A DNA stretch of 64,000 nucleotides from Myoxocephalus aenaeus (Eukaryota; Chordata; Actinopteri; Perciformes; Cottidae): the NCBI GenBank assembly GCA_038501785.1, contig JBAMJR010000154.1:7095001-7159000 (forward strand). The letters are read 5' to 3'. Position numbers and translations under genes: made by a program. The notes beneath the pieces are model-generated. The model worked only from the letters and a program-made list of their open reading frames with translations, ran no database searches and was not told the DNA's origin. How positions within the stretch are numbered: the stretch's first letter is position 1; the number at the start of each line of letters is the position of its first letter. Below are positions 10,519 through 37,465 of the stretch, one piece after another.

Positions 10519-12836
10519 GTTAAAGTGCATTCTCACGCCCCCTTATGTGTGGCGACTGTTTTTGGTCGTATGTAAATTTGACATTTAAGTCTTATTGTCA
10601 GCGCTGATCCATATTCAGTGCGTCCTATTGTGAGGTGCTATGGACCTTTGAACGTTGACGAGCTTAATGTAGTCAGTAACCCTATAAAGTAACACCAGTG
10701 TGCAGGCATGTGAGTACAGTTGGCATATGCACAATTATAGGGGTCTCTCACTGGCACAGCTGCCATAAACGCATCAGCACAGAACTGGGGCCAAAAATGC
10801 ACGTTTTAAAATGTACTTTCTCATTTTTTTCATACAGCGCAGTATATTAATATTGACTCACACAGTGCAAATGATTATTTAAGCCACACACCAGTCATAC
10901 AAATGACCTCCTGGTACGGAGTTGGACTACATTTGAATGTTGCTCAAAATATACAGCCAAGTTATGTAGCTTTTATTTTGGCCTGGTCTTGTTAAGGTAA
11001 TGGATCACTTTGCTTCACTTATTAACAAGCTGCATCTAATAAATACATATATAATATATATACCAGTATGCAAACTGTCCTGTGTTATGGAAGAGATATT
11101 CAAAACACAACTAACAGATCTCTGCAAAATGACAAGTGCACTGGTTTAAAAAATACAATTAATCAAAATTGCTTTAGTAAAGCAGGTAGAGCTGACTTTA
11201 TGTTTGTTGTTGGAGCCTGTGTACATTTGCAGTGGGGAACATCCTGGTATTAACTGTTCCGTTAACTCCAGTCTAATAAAAGGGAACAAAGAAATGCTGT
11301 GCCCCCAGGATTAGAGAACGTTTGATCTATTTAATACATGAGCTTCAGTGTTGCTCTGTAAAATATCCATCACAATTTTATTTTATTTGTGCCACGTTCT
11401 GTAAATCTGTGCCTCCGCATGTTCCAGAGTTGATGAATACGCAGGTCTTAAACGGCTTAGTTGTGTTTTTGAGCTCCGTACTGTTCTCACTTGACTCACA
11501 TGACGCGGGACCAGGGGCTCAGGTTGATGACGGCTATTTTTTTCCCAGACCGGACAGAACTCCTCCAGAACCGCATAAGACATTATACAACTGTGTCCAC
11601 AGGCTGAGCAGTACTCAACACGACTGGTACGCTGACTTTTTTTGTGTGTGAAATTGGTGCAATTTCCCCTCGAAGAGTCGAGCTGCGACACCAAACCTTA
11701 TTTACAACACACCAGTAAGGCTTCCTGATTGCAGCATGCAGCTTGAAATTACAGTTTAAAGGAGCTGTGTTTCACGTTCTGAACATTAACGTGGCAGCAA
11801 ACAACAATTAGCTATGTGAAGATATGGTGGAGTCACATCTACCTGAGCAAAGAATGAAGTCACTCTCTCTGTGTCGTCTGCACCGTTACCGCGCTGCTGT
11901 CTGTACCATTTGCTGCGGGCCATCGACTCACTGCAGACATGTTGAGAGCCGGTGAGAGGCAATCAAAATGTGTCTTCTTTTTAAAGGGTATCATGCACAG
12001 ACTGCCACTGTGTCGCATTTTCTTTTTAAACTCTTACTGCGCTACTGTAAGTGTGTTGCCTTTTGTAGTGTAGTAACATCCCTCCAAAGTACACTTCTAT
12101 GATTGAGTTCTGCAAACCCTTACAGATGGAACCTCGTGATTTCTTGATCCGTGAATTTCATCGCGACCAACTTCGTCTTTCATATCAAATATGCACTTTG
12201 TCGAATGAAATTGTGTTTTTGGTCTCGGCTTTGCCGGCTAAACACCTAAAGTAGGCTTACCGTTTGTAGACAGGAAAACCCCAGACTTGTGTTCTATTTC
12301 AAAATTGTTTTGTTACATATTTGTAGGATTATACCGGGGACACAAAGAAAGTAGACGCAATGAACACAGGATTACGCCGGCCTTTTCCTGGCTTGGAATT
12401 TGCATGAGGACTGTTGACTTTCTGTCGTCTCGGTTCCACTGAGGACAAAGCGACAATAGAAAGGCATTATTATTATGGCCCATATGGATGCTGAAAATCA
12501 AGCAAGAAATCCCAGAATGACCTCACTAATGTAAATGAACATTTGGGGTGATATTTTTTGTACATGGCTGAATATTGTTTACAGCCTCCTATGTGTTTAC
12601 TTTTGGGCCTTTGGCAATTTGTCTGCTGATAGTGTCCATCCCCTGATTCAAATAATTTTTCATGTAATATTATAATCTGTATGTCAAAAGATAACACTAT
12701 CAGGTGTGGCCTACAAACCTAGACTAGTCGCAAAATACCAAAGTACCTGGTTACGATGGACAATCTGTAGAAAGGAGTGCAACACCCCGAAAGCTTGAGA
12801 GTGTTAGGGCTTCATTCATTTTCAGGGTTATTAACT

Positions 12837-13157
12837 ACCGTACTTTTCGGGTTATAAGCCGCTACTGCCTTCGGTCAGTGTCCCCGTTAGCTCCCCGCTG
12901 TAGCCAGCTGGGGCTCCTGCTAGCGCTCCGTCACTTCCCCGCTAACTTCCGCTAGCTCCCTGAAAACCACCGAAGGTAGCGGGACCAGGCTCGACACCCG
13001 ACTTGGGCAGAGGGGACGCGGGCAGTAGCAGCAGCAGCGGGCAGTAGCAGCAGCAGTGGCCGGTAGCAGCAGAAGCGCTAGCTAGCAGCGCTACTAGCTT
13101 GCTACAGCGGGGACACTGATCAGCCGTAGGAGCGGCTTATAACCCGAAAAGTACGGT
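12837..13157. mobile_element. MITE with ~28 bp terminal inverted repeats
   Basis: Ends ACCGTACTTTTCGGGTTATA and TATAACCCGAAAAGTACGGT are exact inverted copies (the match continues into agccgct/agcggct) and are flanked by ACT on both sides (12834-12836 and 13158-13160). The 321-bp interior is GC-rich with CAG/TAG triplet repeats and no ORF. The superfamily is not determined. Confidence 0.85.
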
Positions 13158-15033
13158 ACTCCTTTTGTCTGAGCTAAAGTGTTTCTTTGCTTTCGTTTGT
13201 CTGCTGGTTCCATGCCAGTGTCCGCAGGAGCGTACAGGTACAACAAAAGGGATGTTAAAAATCAATCCTAGATTCAGGATCCACTTCCACCTTCCCTTCA
13301 AAGCTAGAATCATTTTAAAGCACGGGAGGTTGTTCAACTTTTTTTTTTTTTAAAGTGTCCCTACCCTGATACCTTACAAACCCCTCGGTGAAAGTCCCCG
13401 TCGCTGCCAGCTGCATGTTTTTATAAGAACTGTGTAAATATGGGGCCTGGCGGGTGAATTTGTTTTAGTGCTCACTATGATTGCAATCTGCTGCACACCT
13501 AACACCATTCCCACACTCCTGCTGTTTTACGATACGGCCCTTTTTATGCAGACGGGGCATTTTTTCAGTCATGCTTGCAAACATTTTCTAACCAATGCAT
13601 CCATTCTAACCTCAGCCAGTCTCAGCAATAACAAGCTAGGTTTTAGCTCAAACACTGTCCATATTAGGCATCGGTTTAGTGAAGAAATATATTATTATCA
13701 AGTGTGCCGGATGAGGCATCGGTCAGTCCAGATCGATGCTGACGTAAGTGGATGAGCTGAAACGTTTTCTGCAAGGATCATTTTTCTCAAGGACATTAAA
13801 CTGTTTTTAATAAACCAGGAGGCGAGGGACAACACCGTGGTGTCCCCTTTTTGATATCTTTTTTTACGCATTTCAAGTTGCTGATTTACATCAAGACAAA
13901 AACAGACAGACTGTCCTGTCCCACCAATAGTACACTTAAACACACACACACACACACAGCTGGTCAGGTGCTCCCTAACTGCTCAAACACACACACACAC
14001 ACACATTCCACTGTGCCTCCCCTCCTCCCTTGAAAAATTAGTTAAGTCACTTGACTCAAAACCCTCAAAAACACTCAACCTGTTACTTATGTCGGTGCTG
14101 GCGTGAACGCTTTTGTATTGGTGTGGCGCAAACTTCCTGTTTGTGTTTTTTTTGTTGTGGTGGGGCTTATTTGCGACTGAAGGTAAGCGCCACTTTGTTT
14201 TGCGAAGGTGTCTCTCTTTTACCATCTGCGCGGCGTACTCCTCAGCTGATTGTTACGTTTACTCGTCCGTGTCCAGTGGCTCTTCCGGGCCACAGAGCAT
14301 CATTCGTGCACCTGCGTCTTTGCCACTGCCATCCCTGTGCTGCTCCTTTTTTGATTCCACACACGGCATCTTCTGACGGCTACATTGTCTCAGCGACTCC
14401 GCGGCCTCGTGCTTACAAAAAGCTGAATCTGATGCGGTGCAACGGGGGGCTGCTTGGCTCAGTGAGAAGTTCAGGGAGGTTGTGGCCTGTTTGCATTTGG
14501 CTTCAATTTGAACCTGCAATGTGGCCATGGTGGCCCCACAGCCAAATTCCATATTGTCATGAATCTTTCTTCAAATTCAGGTGATGAAAAAGCACACCTA
14601 AACATGTGTCTTCACCTACCACCTGTGAGGAGTGCTATTACCGGTGCTGGCTGTTGAAAAGGGCTTTTTTTTTTTCTACGTGTGCCTGGTACTTTGAGTC
14701 AAGAGACCTACCGCATGACAAATTCCACAGAATAGCTAGTCTCGATCAAAGGAGTGCTGGTTTGACGTGTCAAAATGACTACCTTGTCATTGTTTTCTCT
14801 TCTTTTTTTTGCAGCAGCAGCGACAAAAGTGCTACGTCTGTAAACATGTATACTTGCTTGTGCTGCTTGGGAGCGGTTGAGCTAAACTGTAATGATGTCA
14901 CGTTCTGTCTGCCAGCGCTGGCAACGTCTCACTGTGCAGCCTCACCGCTGTGGAGTGAATGCTAAGGAAACGCTGATGGGCAAAGCTGAAAACAGCAGAC
15001 TATGGTGCTCTTAGGGAACATAACATAGTGTTA

Positions 15034-15925
15034 GGGGTCCTCTTATGGTCCTTTTTGGAATATTCGGTTTCATCCAAGCCACATTTTCAGGCGTGAAACA
15101 TCTCCCCCCGGACCAAACGGCAACGATCAAGAGGTCGTCTTGATCCGGATGAAATTGAACCAATGGTACGGTTTCACAGGAAGTTCAGGCTGGTTTTAGG
15201 GGAAGCGTATTTCCTGTTTTAAAGTTCCAGTGAAACTGAAGTCAGAGCCTCTTTAGCTTCTGTACTGTGACGTATTTCACAGTGAAACGGAATATTTTGA
15301 GCGGTGTGCAGTTGGATTTAAATCGAGTCCTTCGCATTTGATTGGGCCGCTGAAGAATGGGCGCGATACTGAGCAACAGAGGAGCGTTCATCTGCACGCA
15401 TTGCACCCGCTGGAGTAACAAGGAGCCGGTTCAAAATCTCTAAAGTTGATTGGATGATTTATTTTTGTAAACGCTGAGTCATCGAACATTTGAATCTGCT
15501 TTACAGAAGACAAAAGAGGGGTTTATACCAAAATATGATTTATTTAGTTGTTTTTTTAGACATTTAGCACATAACAAATCGATGAATGTACAATTAACAC
15601 AGGGACAGAAATCCACTGGGACTTTAGAGAAGCTGTTTTTGACCTTTTAAGGAAGTATAGATAGAGACAGTTGAAGAGCTGAAAGCAGATGGGCGTGTCT
15701 CGATCTCTGACATTACACATGAGGCATCCTTGGTATCGTGTCCGGCTGGATATACTGGATCTACATCATGTGGATGGCATGCGCCTCATTACAATGAAGC
15801 GTGTTCAGAGGTAGGAAATAGCCCTGCTGCGAAGCAACAAAACCAACTGGATGAAATGCACACAATTGGAGGCTGACAAAACCACCACCCTTTGGTTCAG
15901 GCTTTTAGGTGTGAAAAAGCCCTAA
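15034..15925. mobile_element. Possible degenerate MITE
   Basis: The left boundary ttagggg and right boundary ccctaa are inverted. Inside are an inverted pair AATATTCGGTTTCA / TGAAACGGAATATT (15058-15294) and a small hairpin gatcaaga/tcttgatc (15126-15146). Ends are imperfect and boundaries uncertain. Confidence 0.25.
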
Positions 15926-17901
15926 GATCTCCCACTAGCCGGCGGCTTTGGGTTGGGTCCAGGTTTCAGTTCTCGTCCGCCCTCTTTGCAAACTCTCCAC
16001 TCTGTCCTGTTTGTATTTGTCCTCTGACGCACCCTCACTCCTTGTATTTAGTGAGAAGCACACAAGAAGAAAGAAACCCACTTATTCATCTTTGACTTGT
16101 TTTGCAACAGAAGCCATTTGGTGCCATTTCTTGAATACCGGAGGAGATTTGTATCACTCATTCCCTCTTTCCTTTGCCGTCCCTCCAGACAGCAGCTTTA
16201 TCCTGAGATGGGAAGGATGTGTGTGGTCGCGTGAGAATCATATGAAACAGCTTAGGGGCCAACCCGTTTTTCTGAGAGAAAAACAGGGCTCCTATTGTCA
16301 TTAACAACCTGGAAAAGGACACGGGGAAATACTTTTGAGGCATGAAGAAATCATGAAAAAGAAATAAATCTGTTTTATGAAATCAGGTTTGGCAGCTGCT
16401 CAGCTTCCTTATTGCCACATTGTTTTGCCATAACACATTTCATGCCTGTGGTAGTTGTCGTCTGCAACATTTAACTGGAGACATTTAGATCAGACAATAG
16501 TATTATTTGTATAGAGGATTTCTTATTGTTGTGTAAAAGTATACACTGCTTAATGTATCTTTATGTATTATTATTATGTACCGTTAAGGTGTAGTCTTCA
16601 CTGTTGCTTTAAATCAAAAACAATTACAGAAAGTTGTTCTTTTACTACTCTCATTCGTCTATAATGTTTTGGCTTGCTGCAGGGAACAACAGAGGTCATA
16701 GTCCAAGTTGATCTTTTTACAGCACCAGTTCAGAATGAGATTTTATTCAATTCCTGTTCTACCAATTCTGTCTCGTCGTCTGTGGAGCCGTGAAGGCATT
16801 TTGAATGTGCCGGACACAGGGAGGGTTTTTTCCTTCCCTGTTTTGCTGTGAGCCAATGAGAAGCAATTGTTACATTAATTTGTTATTTAATGCCCCTGTT
16901 CGCCCACATACTGACAGAGTTTTTGTTTTACTCCTCAACCTGTCTTGTAGTTCCCAGTGTGCTGGCCTCACAAGTCTCCCTGACCATATTTAATATATTT
17001 TCAAAACTGTGTGGTCTTTTTTAGCAGCGGACATTTTGACTCGTCATAGTGGGAAAGGCCCAGCTGTTACTGCCAACATTAGCGATGGGTCTGTTCTTGT
17101 CAGTGTGAGCCCTGAGACTGAAGCAGCATCATGGAGTTCAGCTGTTATGCTGTCTTTTTCTACTGTAACTTCTCAAAATGTGTTCAATGAAAATGGGGCC
17201 ATAGTTTCAACACACTGTTGCTCAAATCAACACAAAAATCCCCTCGTTATCAATTTCATTATCCTTGTCAACTTTCATGGCCTAAACCTTGAAAAAAGCT
17301 TTAGTGACTTTTTTAAATGCCATTTGGTGGGGCATCACCATAGACTGTATTTAAGAAGTGGACGTCTCCCGTTGGTTTGTGGACCGCCGCTTGAAGCCTC
17401 GAGTTCGGCCTTCTGGTCGTAGCCATCTTGGCTTTTTGGCTGTCGTCGTCTTTTTCTTTGCGACACAAGAGGGCGGAGCTACACATCCAAACGATTCATG
17501 AGAGACCAATTATTTACAAAAGCAAACACCTCAGAATGTCCGTAAACCTGCCTTTAAATACAAGTCTTTTATATAATATTGCTAAAAGCTGCTAATAATC
17601 ATTGTGAGTCATGGTTGTGTTGTACACGTCGAAGGCACACAAGGCTGGTCCCACAACAATGCTGCTGGTTGTAAAGAAGAAATGAAGTATGAAGTGTAGA
17701 CTGCACTAATACATACATTACAGTTGCCATAGTTCCCTTGTGAGGGAGAACTTTTACAAGTGTATCCCGTAAGAAAGAGATTGTCACATTATTCACCTCC
17801 TGTGAATTTCTGTTGTGCGAAAATTGAACCGGTTCCAGGTAACGAATGTGTCCGGCTGATTCCCCAATTTCACCTGTCTGTCCTCTTTGATTTGTTTCCA
17901 G

Positions 17902-17979
17902 AGTGCACATTTTAAGACAAGTTGGAAACCCCCAACAGCAGCAGCATCAGGAGGGCCAAGCAAGAGGAGAAGTATTACG
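17902..17979 (+). other. slc39a10: Candidate noncoding 5'UTR exon of slc39a10
   Basis: A 78-bp segment bounded by a strong acceptor (tttgatttgtttccag) and a strong donor (ACG|gtgagt). It contains no ATG, fitting a leader exon between the presumed promoter near 9900 and the coding exon at 20784. This rests on splice signals only. Confidence 0.4.
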
Positions 17980-18049
17980 GTGAGTTACCGTGTTATACAA
18001 CATATATATGTTGTATAACAATGGGATTATATTTTTTTTGGACATTTTA

Positions 18050-18505
18050 CAGAGTTCATACGGTCATGGAAAACGTGGAAAATTCATTGAATTTTAAAAT
18101 GGTTATTTCCAGGCCTGGAAAAGTCCTTGAAAAAAAAAAAAATCCCCAAAGTTTTGGAAAAGTCATGTAAATGTGTTTATATTAATGTGTTCATGTCGTT
18201 CATTTACGCTGAGTTTGAAATAATTAATATGTTTTTAAAAGAAAGACGCTCAAAATATAAGCAGGCATCCATACAGGCATCTATATAAATGTTTATTCTT
18301 TTAATCAAACTATTGTCTCATTCATTTGTGTCATTTAAGGTTTACTGTATGCTTTGTATTCTCATTGTTAGTTTAAATACTACATTTACTCACTTTTTCA
18401 TGTATACACTGAGATTTTTCCAAATGTTTGGTCATGGAAATTTGGTTTTAAGTCATGGAAAAGTCATGGAAACCCATTGGTCAAAATGTGTCTGAACCCT
18501 GAGTT
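18050..18505 (+). repeat. Interspersed repeat with tcatggaaa motifs
   Basis: Begins near cagagttcatacggtcatgg and ends near tgtctgaaccctg; the two outer parts are imperfect inverted copies. Internal motifs such as ggcctggaaaagtc and aagtcatggaaaagtcatgg recur. It looks like a vertebrate interspersed element of hAT-MITE type, but no target duplication was found. Confidence 0.45.
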
Positions 18506-19358
18506 TACGTAATGCGTTGTTTCCTGCATTAAGATCCATTTCAATAGAACAAACAAGTGGTACTGTGGTGCGTATTGCACTCTGTATTTTTTTCTCCATT
18601 CATTAGAATATGAAGTTTTAAATGTTTACAGTAAAATAAGGTGATATTCAATCTCAATTTAGAGAAACAAACAAACAAACATTCGCTGCAAAATGAATTT
18701 GTATTGCGTTCTAAAATAGGTTGTGGTCGCTGTAGCACACGGTTGAACTCTCGTACTAAATAGTCATTCTCCTGTTCGCTTCCAAACAACAAGCACAAAC
18801 AAAGACTCCAATCAGGAACACACAGCCGGCTCTGTTGCTGCTCAGAGGGTGTGTTCTTAGAAAAAGGTCCTGGGTTTTGCCCCCCCCCATGTGCTGTAAA
18901 GGTTCATAGGTCACTGCTGCCTCATGTTTATAAACACTGTCTTGTAGACAACCGTGAAGGAGACTTGTAGCCACACTTAACTGTCTGCAGCCTTGAGTCA
19001 GAGCGGCATCATTCACTCCGTGGCCAAACTTAATTTCACACGTTCAAGGGCACAAAGTGGTAAGTAGCCTCGCTTCCACTTTCTAAACGTCACTTCTAAA
19101 TCTTTTATTCGCCGCGGTCTTTGATTCGTTTTGCGGCCTTTTTTTGGAAGTTTTTAATCATGTGGTTTGCACAGGAATGTCAGTGACGGCTATAATCCTT
19201 GTCTCCATTTTGACATTTTGAAAACATTACCCCATGATATGACATTACCTGAAGCGCCGACACACTTTAAAAATGCTGATAACCAAGACTGCTTTTGCAC
19301 ATATTCTTGATCTTGTTAGAGAAGGAAGTCCGAGACGAGCGAATGGCCGTTAGCTGAT

Positions 19359-19383
19359 AAGGTGTTGACGTCGTCAACACCTT
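19359..19383. repeat. Perfect palindrome, 12-bp arms
   Basis: AAGGTGTTGACG-t-CGTCAACACCTT, followed directly by the palindromic CTTGATCAAG (19381-19390). It could also hold a CRE-like TGACGTCG site. Confidence 0.8.
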
Positions 19384-20804
19384 GATCAAGGCTCTAGAGA
19401 ATGAACAAGGGCTTTGTTTGAGCCAAGCTGAGTCTTTGTGTGTGTTCTGTACATTTGTTTAGTGGGCTGAATACAAACACTGTATTGTTAGGGATTCAAC
19501 TATTTCTTTCGGATTGATCATTTTAAATCGGTAGATTATTTACGCTTTACCCCAAAACAGCCAATTGTAAGTCTATCACCAACGCGTTGTGTTTTTAACC
19601 CCAAAAAACGTAGATATGCAGGGCTCTTTCCTTGTTGTTGTTGCCCACCGTGTGCAGGCTGTCGTTGCGGCCTTGACAACTGCGAGGAGCATCTATCATT
19701 TGTCTCCCTAACATTTAGCCCAGGACACGTAGTCCGCACAACACGCGTCTAATCCCTCAAGACGAGCACGCCGTAAATCCAGCGCACACTTTGCCAACAA
19801 GCCGGCTGCCAGAGACCTCTGTGTGTGTTTTGTGTGTGTCTGGTCTCTGCTGTGCACCATTTTCCTCCTCCCTCACCCCTCACGCATCAACCCCCACAGG
19901 CTTCACGAGAGACCTTATGAGGATCATTTGACTGGGATGATATTGCTGCTTCAGGCTCTTTTTTTCTTTTTTTTAGACTCAGTGGGGGGAAAACAAGCTA
20001 TTTGTTACACAATTCACAGTAGAGAGTCTCCTCCGGAGGGCTCCCTGATTCAGTTATTATAATCTGTTATGGTAAGCTAAAGGTAGCAGCTTTTCGGGGG
20101 TTGTCTGAAGTATTTATGTGTGGTGTGCAGGCTTATTATGCTAAATCTTTTTATGTGTGTAATTTATGATTAAGTGGGAACTAACGTGCACTGTGCTAGG
20201 GAAGCTCTTATGGGGCTTTTCTTACTGGCATCATAAGGATTAATCTAAACAACCATTAATATACTGTAACATTCAGCAGCTGTGCCTTTCTTTTCTTTCT
20301 TTTACAGTTTTATATTAATGTCAGGAAAATATGAATATTGTAATATTTCAGTATATTTAGGCAGGTCCAGGCAGCCGAGCATTTTGAGCAATGGGATGAT
20401 AAAACAGACATTTGACCCGTCTCACTCGGCTGATAAACATGACAAACAGGAAACAAAGTGACAGTGGCTGTTGTCATTAATCGGTCCAATCGTTTTAAAG
20501 TGACACGGTCACGATGGTCCTTTGCCACTGAGGTCTTAAAACTAAGCAGCTGCTCAGAATGCGACTGTGACTCGAAAGACGTAAAACAAATGCTCGATTT
20601 TAAAAATAAAAAACTTTGAAAAAACGTGCTTTCATTTATGAAATAGTTTTGAAATTCTAGTTTAGTGGAGCACTGGGTAGGAAACCCACCAGTAAAATGA
20701 TGAAATGCTGTTAACTTAGTTTCTGAAGCTGATGTTTTTATAATTATTTTTATACGACTTCTGTTACTTTCGTGTTTCGGCAGGGGACCAGAAGTCAGAG
20801 GACC

Positions 20805-35053
<14,249 letters not shown>

Positions 35054-37360
35054 TCGCGGAGAGCGGGGGGGAGGTGAAGGAGGGGAAGAGCGGGGACACA
35101 TCACCAGCGGTCCTCCTTGGCCTTAACGCGCTTCGTTCGCAGCACAGCGGCCCGGTCTTGCATGCGGTGTGGGTCTCGTTCACGGCTCGTGCCTCCATTC
35201 CAAACATGTGCGGCGGTAGCTTCTGCCTCTATCTCGTGACTCTGCCAGTGATGTTTTGCGCTCTGCCCCCTCCAACGCCTCGTCCTCCGAGAGGAGCGCG
35301 AGGCTGCGAACGCCTCCCCCTGCTCTGAACCACGAAGCTTCATCTTATATATAAAAGAAGAGAAAAAAAAAGAAGAAAAAAAAAAGTGCGTTTCCTGTCA
35401 CAGCCCGGCAGCTCACCGCCTATGCATCATCATCATCATCATCATCATCACCTGTTGTTAGCGTGCTGTCGCTTATCCCTCCTGCTCATCTCGTACCCGT
35501 CATCCCTGTGCCGTGTTCCGCCATCCATGCCTCGTACATCTGCGGCGCGCGGCGCTCCATCCGTCATGGAGTCCCGGTGTCGTGCCGCTGTGAGTGAAAC
35601 ATCGTCTCTCTCTGTGCCAAGCCCCGGCCACTGGAGCAGCACCGGCGGAGCGCTCGCTTTAAGCTAGCTCTATCCGGAAGGAAACATTTTAGCTTCGCAT
35701 TTAAAATGTATCGACAGCTTTCGGTGTCAAAGCAGAAGTGTTCTTTTTTTTTTTTTGCCGCAATTTTCTCCATTTATCACTTCAGAGTTCTGTTTTATTG
35801 TCTTAATTCAAAGGGATTATGAAACCCTTGTAGTTCATAGTGATGGCTCACACAGCTGCCAAAGCCTTTCATGTTTTTGTTCAGAAACTAGACAGATGTC
35901 GCAGACGTCGGACCAACTTTTTTTTTTCTTCAGGGGTTTGACAATCCGTAGCCGTTCGATCTGTGTCGTTAGGCCTTTACTTTTGTATCTTCTCTTTTGT
36001 AAGATCAGCAGCTTCAAAATGTGAATTGAGAGAAAGTAGAGAAGTGTTGTAATTTTCCTAGATTCATTTAGAGTGCCTAGTCCAGCGGGACCACCCTGCA
36101 GTGGACATTTCATTACACTAAGAGGGTGTGTTGTCGCACGAATGCAGATTTTTTTTTCTTCCTTCTATTATGACGAACTGTAAATACTCGAGGTCTTTAT
36201 AGCTTCAGTAGTCGAGCAGCAAACAAATCAGTTTGGTTACTGCTTCAAAAAAAATAGATTTGAAAGTACTTCTGTCAATGAATGACAATCTTGCGACGGC
36301 CCAAACGGAAGGCGGTTCTCTTGTATGGCGTCAGAGCGGTTGTGCGACGGCATTCCCTGCACTTGTAACGGACGTCAACCTGAGTCGTTAAGCCGGAAGA
36401 CCTAGTTAATTGTTATACGATGAGATAAGAAGGCGTCCATGATCGATACTCTGCCGACTGTGCCAAAAAAACTGGCCCGAGTGTGGACTCTCAGTGGCTG
36501 GCGCTTGACCCCTCCCCCCTTCCCTACATTCCATTGGCTGCCCTGTGGCTCACCTGCTAAGCTAGTTAGCCTAGCTTTCAGCTGCTCGAGCGAACAGATA
36601 ATGTGTGTGGCTTCATTTATCCTGTCACTGTGTGACATCCATCATCTTACGTCTCAACTGGCTGCAGATCACCGTCGGTCACATTGAAGTCGCGTTATTG
36701 ATCCGTCTGAGTCATGCATGAAGCATGAGGGAAAACGGTGCGGACGTGGTGTTGAGTGTACATTTGATTTCATTCTTTGTACTGCAAAGTTAAACTATTA
36801 GCAGCCTTTGTTACTTTTTTTTAAGATGAACCGCGTGAAGATCACGAGGAATTCTTTGGGGCGTAGTGCAACTGAGCCTTTTTATTAAACATTTTTGGTG
36901 ACTCATCACTATTTTGAGCATTTGTATTATTTAATCTGACGTTCAACGAGCTCTGAATGTACTTTCATTCTGTTCCGACACCAAGTAAAGTTCATAATTT
37001 GAGACTTGACTATTTGATATTTATCTGGTATTTTCCTACAATATTGTTTTGTATTTTTTAAGAGGGGTCTATTTTTTTGTGAGTTTTTCTTTGAGCTTCT
37101 GTATTTCTTGTGTCATTAAAATCAAAACCGTACTGTCGAGCGAACGATTAGCTGGTGACGCTGCGCCCCAAAGTTTCTTTGCTGTTTATCGGGAAAAATA
37201 TTGTCTGTAAAATGAAGTTGGATGATTGTTTTCATTTTTGCTTTCTTGTCTGTTTGTTAAGTCCTCTGGATATAAAAAGCAAAGTGTGACATTCTTGCTG
37301 TTTGCCTGACTGTGCATTCTCCCCATTACGGAAGGAAAATAAACTCTGAAAAGATCTCTG
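35054..37360 (+). other. slc39a10: slc39a10 3'UTR (inferred end)
   Basis: About 2.3 kb after the stop lack any supportable coding sequence. Candidate poly(A) signals are ATTAAA at 37115-37120 and AATAAA at 37338-37343, the latter followed by a GT-rich stretch. The region holds a (CAT)n run at about 35424-35451. The 3' end is an inference from signals alone. Confidence 0.55.
37338..37343 (+). terminator. Candidate poly(A) signal of slc39a10
   Basis: A canonical AATAAA followed within 30 bp by GT-rich sequence (tctgtggtttctggc). ATTAAA at 37115-37120 is an upstream alternative. No transcript evidence is available. Confidence 0.5.
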
Positions 37361-37425
37361 TGGTTTCTGGCATGACGTTACACGAGTTACGCTGTTGCAG
37401 ACACACACGCACGCACACGTACACA

Positions 37426-37465
<40 letters not shown>

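Larger units (their letters stand above)
10431..17901. other. Presumed first intron of slc39a10, no supportable gene
   Basis: I see no coding exon here. It holds (AC)n at about 10490-10514, a MITE at 12837-13157, (CA)n at 13940-13958 and 13987-14004, a possible degenerate MITE at 15034-15925 and a repeat-like stretch at 17321-17540 (begins near catagactgtatttaag). Short ORFs such as 14051-14584 cross these sequences and show no recognisable protein family. Confidence 0.5.
17980..20783. other. Presumed slc39a10 intron before the first coding exon
   Basis: No coding sequence is supportable. It contains an interspersed repeat with many tcatggaaa motifs (18050-18505) and a perfect palindrome at 19359-19383. 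A long antisense ORF (20310-21008) is a shadow of the first coding exon and its intron. Confidence 0.5.

Noticed and set aside
14051..14584. 177-codon ORF in the presumed first intron of slc39a10
   Set aside because: It has no recognisable domain, overlaps other ORFs of similar quality on both strands and has no supporting splice or promoter context.
20772..20804. Upstream in-frame start (GTG 20772) for slc39a10
   Set aside because: It lies before the 3' splice site at 20783 and is not ATG; ATG 20805 begins a proper signal peptide.
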